Source: Luteipulveratus mongoliensis (lineage in GTDB: Bacteria > Actinomycetota > Actinomycetes > Actinomycetales > Dermatophilaceae). From it: DNA of 64,000 bases. The DNA lies in the NCBI RefSeq assembly GCF_001190945.1, contig NZ_CP011112.1, positions 4,898,001-4,962,000 on the forward strand, in the 5' to 3' direction. The position numbers were made by a program, and so were the translations under genes. Positions within the stretch are counted from its first letter, which is position 1, and every line of letters starts with the position of its first letter. Positions 25,535 through 33,138 of the stretch are shown here, one piece after another. The notes beneath the pieces are model-generated. The model did no database searches. It saw only the letters and a list, made by a program, of their open reading frames with translations, and had not been told where the DNA came from.

Positions 25535-25936
25535 ATGGCTATCAGCACCAACGGGTCCGAACGCACGCTCGGCCAGCTGGTCGCGGATGCCTCGACTGAC
25601 CTGTCGAGCATCGTCAAGGGCGAGATCGACCTGGCCAAGGTCGAGATCAAGGCTGACGTCAGCAAGGCGGGCAAGGGTGGCGGACTTCTCGCCGGTGCGG
25701 GTCTGGTCGCTCTCTACATGCTGGGGTTCTTGTTGACCGCCGCCGCGTGGGGCATCCACGCGGCCGGGCTGTCGACCTGGCTGAGCTTCCTGATCGTCGG
25801 CGTGGTGCTGCTGTTGATCACCCTGATCCTGGCCTGGCTCGGGATCCGGGCGTTCAAGAAGATGCAGGGCGGTCCCAAGAAGGCGATCGCCAATGCGCAG
25901 GAGACCGTGAAGGCCATCAAGCCCGCCAAGGGCTGA
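25535..25936 (+). CDS. DUF1469/phage-holin-superfamily membrane protein
   Basis: This 133-residue protein has an N-terminal amphipathic part (LVADASTDLSSIVKGEIDLA), two membrane segments (LLAGAGLVALYMLGFLLTAA and LSFLIVGVVLLLITLILAWL) and a lysine-rich tail. It fits the actinobacterial DUF1469 proteins (Rv3669 position in M. tuberculosis). The function is unknown; the holin name is only by fold. AGGAGG precedes the ATG at 25535. The alpha/beta hydrolase follows 31 bases later. Confidence 0.85.
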   Translation: MAISTNGSERTLGQLVADASTDLSSIVKGEIDLAKVEIKADVSKAGKGGGLLAGAGLVALYMLGFLLTAAAWGIHAAGLSTWLSFLIVGVVLLLITLILAWLGIRAFKKMQGGPKKAIANAQETVKAIKPAKG

Positions 25937-25967
25937 TCTCCTTCCTGCGACGCGGCCACAGCGCAGA

Positions 25968-26891
25968 ATGGCGAGCCACCCCACAGTCGACGTGTCGAGC
26001 GTGCTGCTCGATGGACCCTGGAACCACCGCTTCGTCGCCGCCAATGGTGCTCGCTTCCACGTCGTCGAGGCTGGCACCGGGCCCTTGGTCGTGCTGCTGC
26101 ACGGCTTCCCCGAGTTCTGGTGGGCCTGGCGGGCGCAGATCCCAGCCCTGGTCGCGGCCGGCTATCGCGTCGCCGCGATGGACCTGCGTGGCTACGGCGC
26201 GTCCGACAAACCACCGCAGGGCTATGACACCTTCACCCTGGCGGCCGATGTCGCGGCCGTGATCCGGTGCCTCGGTGAGCGTTCGGCCACGGTGGTCGGC
26301 CACGGCTGGGGCGGTTGGATCGCCTGGTCGATGCCGAGCATGCAGCCGGATGTGACGCGTGCGGTCGCCTCGCTCGGTATGCCGCACCCGCTGGTGATGC
26401 GCCAGGCCTCGGCCCGCAGTGCGCGCCAGATCCGTGCCAACCGCTACCTGTTCGCGTTGCAGCGGCCGTTCGTGCCGGAGCGGCAGATGGTGGCCGGACC
26501 GCGCTATGTCCGCAAACTGATGTCGGCCTGGTCGGGTCGCCCCGCGTGGCCGCCGGGTGAGCTCAGTCAGCAGTACGCCGACGCCCTGACTCTCCCCTTC
26601 GTGGCCCACTCCACGGCGGAGTACTACCGCTGGGTGGTCCGGTCCGTGATGCGTTCGGACGGCCGCCGCTACGTCTCCCGCCTGAGCCAGCCGATCGGCG
26701 TACCCGTCCTGCATGTGCAGGGCGACTCCGACGGCTGCGTGCTGCCCTCGAGCGCGCTCGGATCGCAGGCATGGTGCAGCGGACCGTACGAAGAAGTGAC
26801 GCTCCCCCAGGTCGGCCACTTCGTTCCTGAAGAGGCGCCCGATCAGACGAACGACCTACTGATCCGGTGGCTTTCGACTCTCAGCGAGTGA
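25968..26891 (+). CDS. Alpha/beta hydrolase of the EphE position, altered nucleophile elbow
   Basis: The 307-residue protein looks like an epoxide hydrolase: VVLLHGFPEFWWAWRAQIPA (oxyanion HGFPE), MDLRGYGASDKPPQGYDTFT and a C-terminal VLHVQGDSDG and QVGHFVPEE (catalytic His). The nucleophile elbow reads GHGWGG (111-116), where typical epoxide hydrolases have GHDWGG, so the nucleophilic Asp is replaced by Gly. Either the family uses another residue or it is not an epoxide hydrolase. Its 3' end overlaps the convergent nudix gene by 11 bases. Confidence 0.82.
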   Translation: MASHPTVDVSSVLLDGPWNHRFVAANGARFHVVEAGTGPLVVLLHGFPEFWWAWRAQIPALVAAGYRVAAMDLRGYGASDKPPQGYDTFTLAADVAAVIRCLGERSATVVGHGWGGWIAWSMPSMQPDVTRAVASLGMPHPLVMRQASARSARQIRANRYLFALQRPFVPERQMVAGPRYVRKLMSAWSGRPAWPPGELSQQYADALTLPFVAHSTAEYYRWVVRSVMRSDGRRYVSRLSQPIGVPVLHVQGDSDGCVLPSSALGSQAWCSGPYEEVTLPQVGHFVPEEAPDQTNDLLIRWLSTLSE

Positions 26892-27534
26892 GGAAGCGGG
26901 CCGGCACCGGCCGCTCGTCCTGCACATCCCACGGCACCGTGAGCCCAGCGAGATCGAGCGTCTCGGACAGCACGATCGCGGTGAACCCCCACACGTAGAC
27001 GCCGTCGACCTCGAACGCCGGCGCGTGAAATCGTCGCGACGGATGGACAGCCGTGAACCTGTTGGCCGGGTCGACCAGGTCCGCGATCGGCACCCGGACA
27101 ACGCTGGCCACCTCAGCCGGGTCGACGACACCAATCGGCGTCGGTCGCGGCCACCACGCGAGCACCGGGGTCACGCTGAAGCCCGTCACCGACAGCGGCA
27201 GTTTGGGGAGCCGCCCCAGCACCTCGACGCCGTCGGGCGACAGGCCGATCTCCTCCTTCGCCTCGCGCATGGCGGCCTCGACCGGTCCGTCATCGGCGTC
27301 GTCGATCATCCCTCCGGGGAAGGACACCTGGCCCGGATGCTTGCGCAGCGATGCGGACCGCTCGGTAAGGACGATGTCCTGACCACCGCCCTCGGTCGGT
27401 CCGAACAGCATCAGTACGGCCGACTGGCGCCCGACCGGGAGACCCGCCAGCCGGCGTACGAGAGAGACGTCCTCGTGGGCGGTGTCCGCGACCCGCTGCA
27501 ACCAGTCGGGCACGGGCGGAGTCGACGTCGGCAT
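26881..27534 (-). CDS. Nudix hydrolase, CoA pyrophosphatase type
   Basis: This 217-residue protein has the Nudix box GGMIDDADDGPVEAAMREAKEEIGL-type pattern (about 74-98), with the REAKEEIG metal ligands intact, preceded by LRKHPGQVSFPGGMIDD, which marks the CoA-pyrophosphatase (NudL) branch. It likely cleaves CoA or acyl-CoA to phosphopantetheine forms. It occupies the Rv3672c position, but the usual MarP protease gene between it and the EphE-like gene is absent and the two 3' ends overlap. Confidence 0.9.
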   Translation of the reverse strand: MPTSTPPVPDWLQRVADTAHEDVSLVRRLAGLPVGRQSAVLMLFGPTEGGGQDIVLTERSASLRKHPGQVSFPGGMIDDADDGPVEAAMREAKEEIGLSPDGVEVLGRLPKLPLSVTGFSVTPVLAWWPRPTPIGVVDPAEVASVVRVPIADLVDPANRFTAVHPSRRFHAPAFEVDGVYVWGFTAIVLSETLDLAGLTVPWDVQDERPVPARFLTR

Positions 27535-27562
27535 CTCGCCAGTCTGCCCCGAGCCGGTCCGG

Positions 27563-28795
27563 TCAGGACGTCCGGGCCGCTCGTCGCAGACAGAAACGGC
27601 GCACCGGCTCGGAGCGCATCACCTCGGCCAGGTCGCGGTAGCGCGCCGCGGCCTCCTCCGTCCTGCCTGTCCGCCAGGCGAGGTCGGCGAGCGCGAGGGA
27701 GGCGTCCCGACTCGCGTATGACGGTGCCTCGCTCTCGAGCGCGTCCAGCTCTTGCTCGATCGCCAGCAGGTCATCGGGTCGGCCACCGACCAGCGCCTCC
27801 TGGGATCGAGCGACGAGGTGGGCGACCCGCACCGACGGTGAGTTCCAGCGCTCCTCGAGGGCGGCGTACAGCACGCAGATCTGGGTCCAGTCGGTCGCTT
27901 CGAGGTTCGGAGCGACGGTGTGCAGCGCCGAGATGGCGGCCTCGAGCGCGAAGCGGCCGTCTCCGGCAGCGGCCGCGGTCGCGTCGTCCAACCCGGCCTC
28001 GACGAGCCCGCGGTTCCACCTGGACCGGTCGACCTCGTCCAGGGCCAGGGCCGTGCCGTCCGCATCGAGGCGACCCGGACGCCGGGCCAGCCCAAGGCGT
28101 ACGACCGCCCGGAGTCCGCGGACCTCGGTGTCTTGCGGGTACTCGGCCACGAGCGCGTCCGCGATGGACAGTGCCTGACGTCCGAGGTCCTCCAGCGCGT
28201 CCTCGGGATCGAGCACCTGACGGTGCGCAACTGTGAACATGCCTGCAACACAAGCGAGTACGACGGGGAGCCGCGTGCGGCGGACCGCCTCGTCCGGGAT
28301 CACGAAGGCGCCGCGCGCATCCGCCAGGGCCCTCTTGGCACGGGTGAGTCGCGCTGCGGCGGCGGTCTCCTGGATGCCGAGGTGGTCAGCCACCTGGCTG
28401 ATGGACAGACCGCAGACCACGCGCATTGCGAGCACCATCTGCGCCGATGGCGGCAGCGCCTCGTCACAGGCGACGAAGAGCAGCGCCAACCGGTCGTCGA
28501 GCTCCGGAGTCGTCATGGCGTCGAGTGATGTCGCGGAGTCGGATCGGACGAGCTCGGGCGCATGGCGGTCGTGCACCTCGCGTCGACGCACCTCATCGAG
28601 CCAGGCACGCTTGCCGACGGTGATGCACCAGGTCGCCAGGTGCTCGACGGGCTTGTCCTGGGCGGCCGCTCGAGCGACCGCCTCGGCGGCCAGCTCTTCA
28701 GCGACGTCCAGGCTGCGCGTGAAGGATGCGAGCGCGCGCACGATGCGCGGCCACGCCTCCTCGAACTCGGCCCGACCCACCTCCGGCGAGATCAT
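27563..28795 (-). CDS. ECF sigma factor with C-terminal TPR-like domain (ECF42/DUF6596 type)
   Basis: The 410-residue protein has an N-terminal sigma-2 region (about 1-75, EEAWPRIVRALASFTRSLDV), a sigma-4 HTH (about 125-165, LSISQVADHLGIQETAAAAR) and a long helical C-terminal domain typical of the ECF42/DUF6596 group, which work without an anti-sigma factor and sit beside DGPF/YCII genes. That partner is present upstream with an ATGA overlap at 28792-28795; this decides the start at 28795 over one at 28819. The helical tail probably controls activity. Confidence 0.9.
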   Translation of the reverse strand: MISPEVGRAEFEEAWPRIVRALASFTRSLDVAEELAAEAVARAAAQDKPVEHLATWCITVGKRAWLDEVRRREVHDRHAPELVRSDSATSLDAMTTPELDDRLALLFVACDEALPPSAQMVLAMRVVCGLSISQVADHLGIQETAAAARLTRAKRALADARGAFVIPDEAVRRTRLPVVLACVAGMFTVAHRQVLDPEDALEDLGRQALSIADALVAEYPQDTEVRGLRAVVRLGLARRPGRLDADGTALALDEVDRSRWNRGLVEAGLDDATAAAAGDGRFALEAAISALHTVAPNLEATDWTQICVLYAALEERWNSPSVRVAHLVARSQEALVGGRPDDLLAIEQELDALESEAPSYASRDASLALADLAWRTGRTEEAAARYRDLAEVMRSEPVRRFCLRRAARTS

Positions 28796-29175
28796 CCGAT
28801 CGGGAAGACCTTCCGCCACTCCACCAGGCCACCGCTCGGGACCATCGCAGCGAGCTTGCGGGCGACCTCGGGGTCGTCCACCTCGACGGCGTAGTAGCCG
28901 GTGATGACCTCGGTCGTGTCCGCGAAGGGTCCGTCCGTCCAGACCGCGTCCTCGACCTTGCGGTCGCCCTTGCCAGGCTTGACGGTGCCGCCGTGCGAGG
29001 TGTTCTGCAGGGCGCTGGCTCCGACGATGCGCGCGCCCAGGTCGGCCACGGCCTTCTGGAACGCCGCGTGCTCGGGAAACATCGGCTCGTCCGACTCTGC
29101 GGTCGGCGTGGCGTTCAAAACGCCGTCGGAGTCCCAGTCGGCCTCGCGGATGAGGTACACGTAGGTGTCGGTCAT
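28792..29175 (-). CDS. YCII/DGPF-domain protein
   Basis: This 127-residue ferredoxin-like-fold protein has YVYLIREADWDSDG, HAAFQKAVADLGARIVG, the DGPF motif in VWTDGPFADTTEVITGYYAV and a closing GGLVEWRKVFPI. Such proteins are usually paired with ECF42 sigma factors and may be regulated by them or feed their signal. It is translationally coupled to the sigma-factor gene. Confidence 0.9.
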   Translation of the reverse strand: MTDTYVYLIREADWDSDGVLNATPTAESDEPMFPEHAAFQKAVADLGARIVGASALQNTSHGGTVKPGKGDRKVEDAVWTDGPFADTTEVITGYYAVEVDDPEVARKLAAMVPSGGLVEWRKVFPIG

Positions 29176-29390
29176 GATCTGCTCCCTGTGGTCGGTCGCG
29201 TGACGTCCCTCGTCACATCATGCAGACGAACTCGCCTCCGCAGAATCGACATCGCCCTTTCTGGTGACTCTGATTGGTCCTGATGCGTAACGTCGAACTG
29301 GACCTGTGCGACCGGCGCGGCCGCGACCTACGTTGGCACCCGAAGGCGCGCACGCCAGGTGCGCCACCGGACTCGGAGGAACAAAGAGCC

Positions 29391-29921
29391 ATGCGGATCA
29401 TGACGCGACTGTGCACGAGCATCGACGGCTACGTCACCACGCCCCAGGGCTGGCCGGCGCAGCTGGCCGACCCGGACTTCTCGCCGGAGACGTACGGTTT
29501 CGTGGACTTCCAGCAACGTGTCTCGGCCGTGCTGATGGGCCGGGCCACGTTCGAGCCGGCTCTCGGTTCGGAGCGGTGGCCGTGGCAGGACCTCGGCGTC
29601 TTCGTGCTGGGCTCGCACCGACCGGAGGGTACGCCGGACCACGTGGTCGTCGACAGCGACCCGACACGACTGCTCGAGCAGATGCGCGCTGCGCACCCCG
29701 ACGGCGACGTGCACCTGGTCGGCGGGCCTCGCACCGTGGAGACGTTCCGTGCGCTCGGCGCGCTCGACCAGCTCGGCCTGATCGTGGTGCCGCGGCTCCT
29801 GGGCGGCGGCACCCAGCTGACCCCGGCCGTACAGACCGACACCGGCCTGAAGCTCAGTCACCACAACGCCCTCCCGAACGGAGCGGTCGAGCTCGTCTAC
29901 GACATCGAGAAGTCGGCGTGA
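29391..29921 (+). CDS. Dihydrofolate-reductase-like (RibD C-terminal) protein
   Basis: This 176-residue protein has RLCTSIDGYVTTPQGWPAQL, SAVLMGRATFEPAL, DVHLVGGPRTVETFRALGAL and IVVPRLLGGGTQLTP, the NADPH-binding pattern of the RibD C-terminal/DHFR-like family. The substrate is unknown; these are common small reductases. ATG at 29391 is preferred, because the conserved domain begins there after GGAGGAA. It is convergent with nth (4 bases apart). Confidence 0.85.
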   Translation: MRIMTRLCTSIDGYVTTPQGWPAQLADPDFSPETYGFVDFQQRVSAVLMGRATFEPALGSERWPWQDLGVFVLGSHRPEGTPDHVVVDSDPTRLLEQMRAAHPDGDVHLVGGPRTVETFRALGALDQLGLIVVPRLLGGGTQLTPAVQTDTGLKLSHHNALPNGAVELVYDIEKSA

Positions 29922-29925
29922 GCCG

Positions 29926-30684
29926 TCACGCCGGCGCTGCGCTCGCGTAAGGGTTGACCGCGCCGGGAGCCAGCTCGAACTTCAGCAGCTTCGCTGCCTT
30001 CTCGGGGTCGGTCTCGCCGTCGCCGTACGACGGGCACCACTGGGCGACCGGGCAGACTCCGCAGGCGGGCTTCTTGGCATGGCACATGCGGCGGCCGTGG
30101 AAGATCAGCACGTGGCTGAGCATCGTCCAGTCCTTGCGCGGGAAGAGCGCGCCGATCTCGTGCTCGACCTTGACCGGGTCTGTTTCGGTGGTCCAACCCA
30201 TCCGTCGCACCAGCCGACCGAAGTGCGTGTCGACGGTGATGCCCGGGACGTCAAAAGCGTTGCCCAGCACCACGTTTGCGGTCTTGCGTCCCACGCCGGG
30301 CAGGGTGACGAGATCCTTCAGGCGCGGCGGCACCTCGCCGTCAAAGCGCTCGACCAGCGCCTGTCCGAGCGTCATCACGGACTTGGCCTTGGCGCGGAAG
30401 AAGCCGGTGGGCTTCAGCAGCGTCTCGAGCTCGACCCGGTCGGCGCTGGCGAGCGCGGCGGCGTCCGGGTAGCGCTTGAACAGGATGGGCGTGACTTTGT
30501 TGACGCCGACGTCCGTGGTCTGCGCCGACAGGATCGTGGCGACCAGCAGCTGCAGCGGCGTCTCGAAGTCGAGCTCGCAGTGGGCGTAGGGGTACTTCTC
30601 GTGCAGGACGCGATACATCTTGCGTGCGCGGCGCGTACGGCCGGTCGGGGTCTCCTGCGTGACATCAAGGCGCTTCACCCGCAA
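29926..30684 (-). CDS. nth: Endonuclease III
   Basis: The 252-residue DNA glycosylase/AP-lyase removes oxidised pyrimidines. The helix-hairpin-helix [18 protein letters not shown] carries the catalytic Lys, [14 protein letters not shown] contains the catalytic Asp, and the iron-sulfur loop is C-x6-C-x2-C-x5-C in [17 protein letters not shown]. All key residues are intact. It keeps its position next to crp as in mycobacteria. The intergenic DNA between nth and crp is filled with repeats. Confidence 0.96.
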   Translation of the reverse strand: MRVKRLDVTQETPTGRTRRARKMYRVLHEKYPYAHCELDFETPLQLLVATILSAQTTDVGVNKVTPILFKRYPDAAALASADRVELETLLKPTGFFRAKAKSVMTLGQALVERFDGEVPPRLKDLVTLPGVGRKTANVVLGNAFDVPGITVDTHFGRLVRRMGWTTETDPVKVEHEIGALFPRKDWTMLSHVLIFHGRRMCHAKKPACGVCPVAQWCPSYGDGETDPEKAAKLLKFELAPGAVNPYASAAPA

Positions 30685-30728
30685 GACCCTAGGCGCTCAC
30701 ACCGACACCCGCTGGTCCAGCCCAAACC

Positions 30729-30771
30729 GCTGGTCGAGTAGCCGGAGCGCCAGCGGAGCCGCATCGAGACC
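30729..30771. repeat. 43-bp interspersed module, copy between nth and crp
   Basis: This module matches the 43-bp arm at 56268-56310 except at three positions and starts GCTGGTCGAGTAGCCGGAGC. The long inverted-repeat partner and the 25-bp unit are missing, so this is a partial copy of the composite element. Confidence 0.85.
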
Positions 30772-30872
30772 CGGGCCGGTTTCCCTGATACCAGGTCAAA
30801 CGGCCCCACCCACAGACCCGACCCGGGCCGGTTTCCCTGACACCGGGTCAAACGGCCTTACCCGCAGACCCG
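30769..30872. repeat. Two tandem 52-bp repeats with GGTCAAACGGCC
   Basis: Copies 30769-30820 and 30821-30872 share ACCCGGGCCGGTTTCCCTGA, then GGTCAAACGGCC and CAGACCCG. Each can form an imperfect hairpin between GGCCGGTTT and CAAACGGCC. A related block is at 4635-4670. Together with the 43-bp module and 139 further bases up to the crp start they fill the nth-crp gap. Confidence 0.8.
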
Positions 30873-31011
30873 GAGCGCTTGGAGACGGCTGATGACCGGC
30901 GTCTGAGAGGGCGTAGGACGTGCGCAGTGCCGACCGGACGCAGCAGGCGCGCCGGCTGACCCGAGAGTGACGTACGACAACCTGTCGCGACTGCGTGGCA
31001 GACTGACCGGC

Positions 31012-31689
31012 GTGACTACGGAATCCGTGCGCAAGGCACCTCTGTTCGCACCCCTGGACGACGAGGCCGCCGAGGCGCTGCTCGCGTCGATGACACCCAG
31101 CAAGATCGAGCGCGGCCAAGAGCTCTTCCACGAGGGCGACCAGGGCGATCGGCTCTACGTCATCACGGAGGGCAAGATCAAGCTCGGTCGCCGCTCCCCC
31201 GACGGACGCGAGAACCTTCTGGCGATCCTCGGCCCGGGCGAGATGTTCGGCGAGCTGTCGCTGTTCGACCCGGGTCCCCGCACGGCGACCGCGACAGCCG
31301 TCGCTGAGACCGAGCTGGTGGCGCTGGGGCACAACGACCTGACCAGCTTCCTCAAGGACCGCCCCGAGGTCGCGATCACGATGCTCGGCGCGCTCGCTCG
31401 CCGCCTGCGCCGCACCAACGAGGCGCTCGGTGACCTGGTCTTCACCGACGTCCCCGGCCGCGTGGCCAAGGCGCTGCTCGACCTGTCCGCCCGCTTCGGT
31501 CGCCCGGCCGACGACGGTGTCCTGGTCGCTCACGACCTGACTCAGGAAGAGCTGGCGCAGCTGGTCGGCGCCTCCCGCGAGACCGTCAACAAGGCGCTGG
31601 CCGACTTCGCCTCACGTGGCTGGCTCAAGCTCGAGGCCCGCGCGGTCACACTGCTCGACGTCGAGCGCCTGCAACGCCGCGCCCGCTGA
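31012..31689 (+). CDS. crp: Crp/Fnr-family cAMP-responsive global regulator
   Basis: This 225-residue regulator has an N-terminal cyclic-nucleotide domain with GDRLYVITEGKIKLGRRSPD and the phosphate-binding GEMFGELSLFDPGPRTATA, and a C-terminal HTH with LTQEELAQLVGASRETVNKA. It closely follows Rv3676/GlxR, which bind TGTGA-N6-TCACA. Translation is placed at GTG 31012 because the conserved protein starts there (TTESVRKAPLFAPLDDEAA); an upstream ATG-like start would add 15 poorly conserved residues. Several such sites are found in this window. Its original terminator has been split by an IS481 element. Confidence 0.95.
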   Translation: MTTESVRKAPLFAPLDDEAAEALLASMTPSKIERGQELFHEGDQGDRLYVITEGKIKLGRRSPDGRENLLAILGPGEMFGELSLFDPGPRTATATAVAETELVALGHNDLTSFLKDRPEVAITMLGALARRLRRTNEALGDLVFTDVPGRVAKALLDLSARFGRPADDGVLVAHDLTQEELAQLVGASRETVNKALADFASRGWLKLEARAVTLLDVERLQRRAR

Positions 31690-31710
31690 CCCTCTTATGG
31701 GCCTGACTTA

Positions 31711-31740
31711 AGGTCCTGGGCGGCGCGCGCTCGACTGCGC
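31711..31740 (+). terminator. Left half of the IS-disrupted crp terminator
   Basis: AGGTCCTGGGCGGCGCGC (31711-31728) is the exact complement of 33062-33079, now 1.3 kb away. The last 16 bases (31725-31740) are the duplicated target GCGCGCTCGACTGCGC. Confidence 0.85.
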
Positions 31741-33049
31741 TGTGATGTCTCAGGACATCGGTGACAGTTTGCGGTTCAGGACTTCGGTGACGCTTTGGCG
31801 ATTCGTTGGTAGCCACCTTTGGCGACAGTGAGGGTGATCTCGCGTATGAGGTTGTTGCCGATGAAGATGGCCAGGTGGCGTCCGCGGTGGATCACGAGGA
31901 CCTCCTGCGAGGCGACTTTCTTGCTGACGCCGACCAGGACGCCTTCGATCCCGATGGAGCCGTTCTTGGCCACGATGCGGCGGGTTACATAGACCGGTGC
32001 AGTCGTGGCTGGCCCGGGCTGGTCTTTGGGACCTAGCTCGTAGCGCTGGGCTGGTGTCAGGCCATCGAGATGTTGGTGACGCCGCCGATGGTTGTAGTGC
32101 TCGCGGTAGCGATCCAGCAGGTCTTGCAACTGTGCGAGGTCCTGGGCAGGCGGGCGTTTGCGGAGCCATTTCAAGCAGGTCTGATGGGCTCGTTCGACCT
32201 TGCCGCAGGTTTGCGGGTGTCCGACCGAGGAGGTGAAGTGGTGCACGCCGAGGACATTGGCGTTCGTTTCCAGGGTCGATGTCCAGCCTCGACGGCGACC
32301 TGAGAACGCGGTGCCGTTGTCGGTGAGCAGCTGTGCTGGCAGCCCGTACCTCTGGACTGCGCCGGCGAATGCCGCCCACACGTCCTGGGAGTTCTCGCTG
32401 CGAGCGGCGTGGCAAGCCAGGTCCATCCGTGAGCAGTCATCCACGAGGTGCAGCACGACAACGATGGCTCCGGAGGCCAGGGTGTACTCGAATCCGTCCA
32501 TCTGCCAACGGGTGTTGGGGTGGGCGGCCTCGAACCGACGCCGATGCCGGCTGGGAGCCCGCCGTGGCACCAGGACCAGCAGACCGCGACGCTTAAGGAC
32601 TCGGTTGATCGTCGACCGCGATGGGACACCGTGCATCGTGACCGGCCACTCAGCGGGGTGATCCAGCAGCCAGTACACGATCGAGTTCGCTCCGGCGTCC
32701 CAGCCCTGATCCTCTAAACGCTTGCGGGCCAACACAATCAGGTCCTCGACAACGGACGAGACGGCTGTCGGACAGGCGTGCGGGCGGCGCGAATCGGGGT
32801 AGAAGCCCGACACTCCTGAAGCGGCAAACCGGGCCAAGTACTTGTAGAACGACTTACGCGACAGGCCCTGCTGGGCACAAAATGCCGCCACGTTCACACA
32901 GTCGCCTCGATGCTTCGCAGCTACCGCCGCCGCTACTTCAGGACCGATCGGCTCAGCATCACTTCTACCCATAACTCATCATCCGGTCCAGGACACCGTC
33001 ACCGATGTCCTGGACCGAAAGAGTGTTACCGATGTCCTGAGCCTTGACA
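31741..33049. mobile_element. IS481-family insertion sequence, 1309 bp
   Basis: Terminal inverted repeats of about 52 bp start TGTGATGTCTCAGGACATCG on the left and TGTCAAGGCTCAGGACATCG on the right, both with a second inner copy of CAGGACATCGGTGACG. The element carries one intact transposase gene on the minus strand and is flanked by the 16-bp direct repeat GCGCGCTCGACTGCGC (31725-31740 and 33050-33065). The insertion point is inside the crp terminator hairpin. Intact ends and gene suggest a recent event. Confidence 0.93.
31776..32972 (-). CDS. IS481-family DDE transposase
   Basis: The 398-residue transposase has an N-terminal HTH (VNVAAFCAQQGLSRKSFYKY) and an rve integrase core with the three acidic residues in RWQMDGFEY, LLTDNGTAFSG and GKVERAHQTCLKWL. 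A C-terminal part includes HYNHRRRHQHLDGLTPAQRY. No frameshift or stop interrupts it, so it should be functional. It is transcribed against crp. Confidence 0.95.
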   Translation of the reverse strand: MGRSDAEPIGPEVAAAVAAKHRGDCVNVAAFCAQQGLSRKSFYKYLARFAASGVSGFYPDSRRPHACPTAVSSVVEDLIVLARKRLEDQGWDAGANSIVYWLLDHPAEWPVTMHGVPSRSTINRVLKRRGLLVLVPRRAPSRHRRRFEAAHPNTRWQMDGFEYTLASGAIVVVLHLVDDCSRMDLACHAARSENSQDVWAAFAGAVQRYGLPAQLLTDNGTAFSGRRRGWTSTLETNANVLGVHHFTSSVGHPQTCGKVERAHQTCLKWLRKRPPAQDLAQLQDLLDRYREHYNHRRRHQHLDGLTPAQRYELGPKDQPGPATTAPVYVTRRIVAKNGSIGIEGVLVGVSKKVASQEVLVIHRGRHLAIFIGNNLIREITLTVAKGGYQRIAKASPKS

Positions 33050-33079
33050 GCGCGCTCGACTGCGCGCCGCCCAGGACCT
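33050..33079 (+). terminator. Right half of the IS-disrupted crp terminator
   Basis: It starts with the second copy of the 16-bp target duplication (33050-33065), and 33062-33079 complements 31711-31728. TTTGTTTGTTG follows, the expected T-rich tail. Before insertion the stem would have been 18 bp with the 8-base loop GCTCGACT. Confidence 0.85.
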
Positions 33080-33138
33080 TTGTTTGTTGTCCACAGGCGG
33101 TTCTGCACGCCGGGCCGCTCCCTGGGCACCATCACCAG

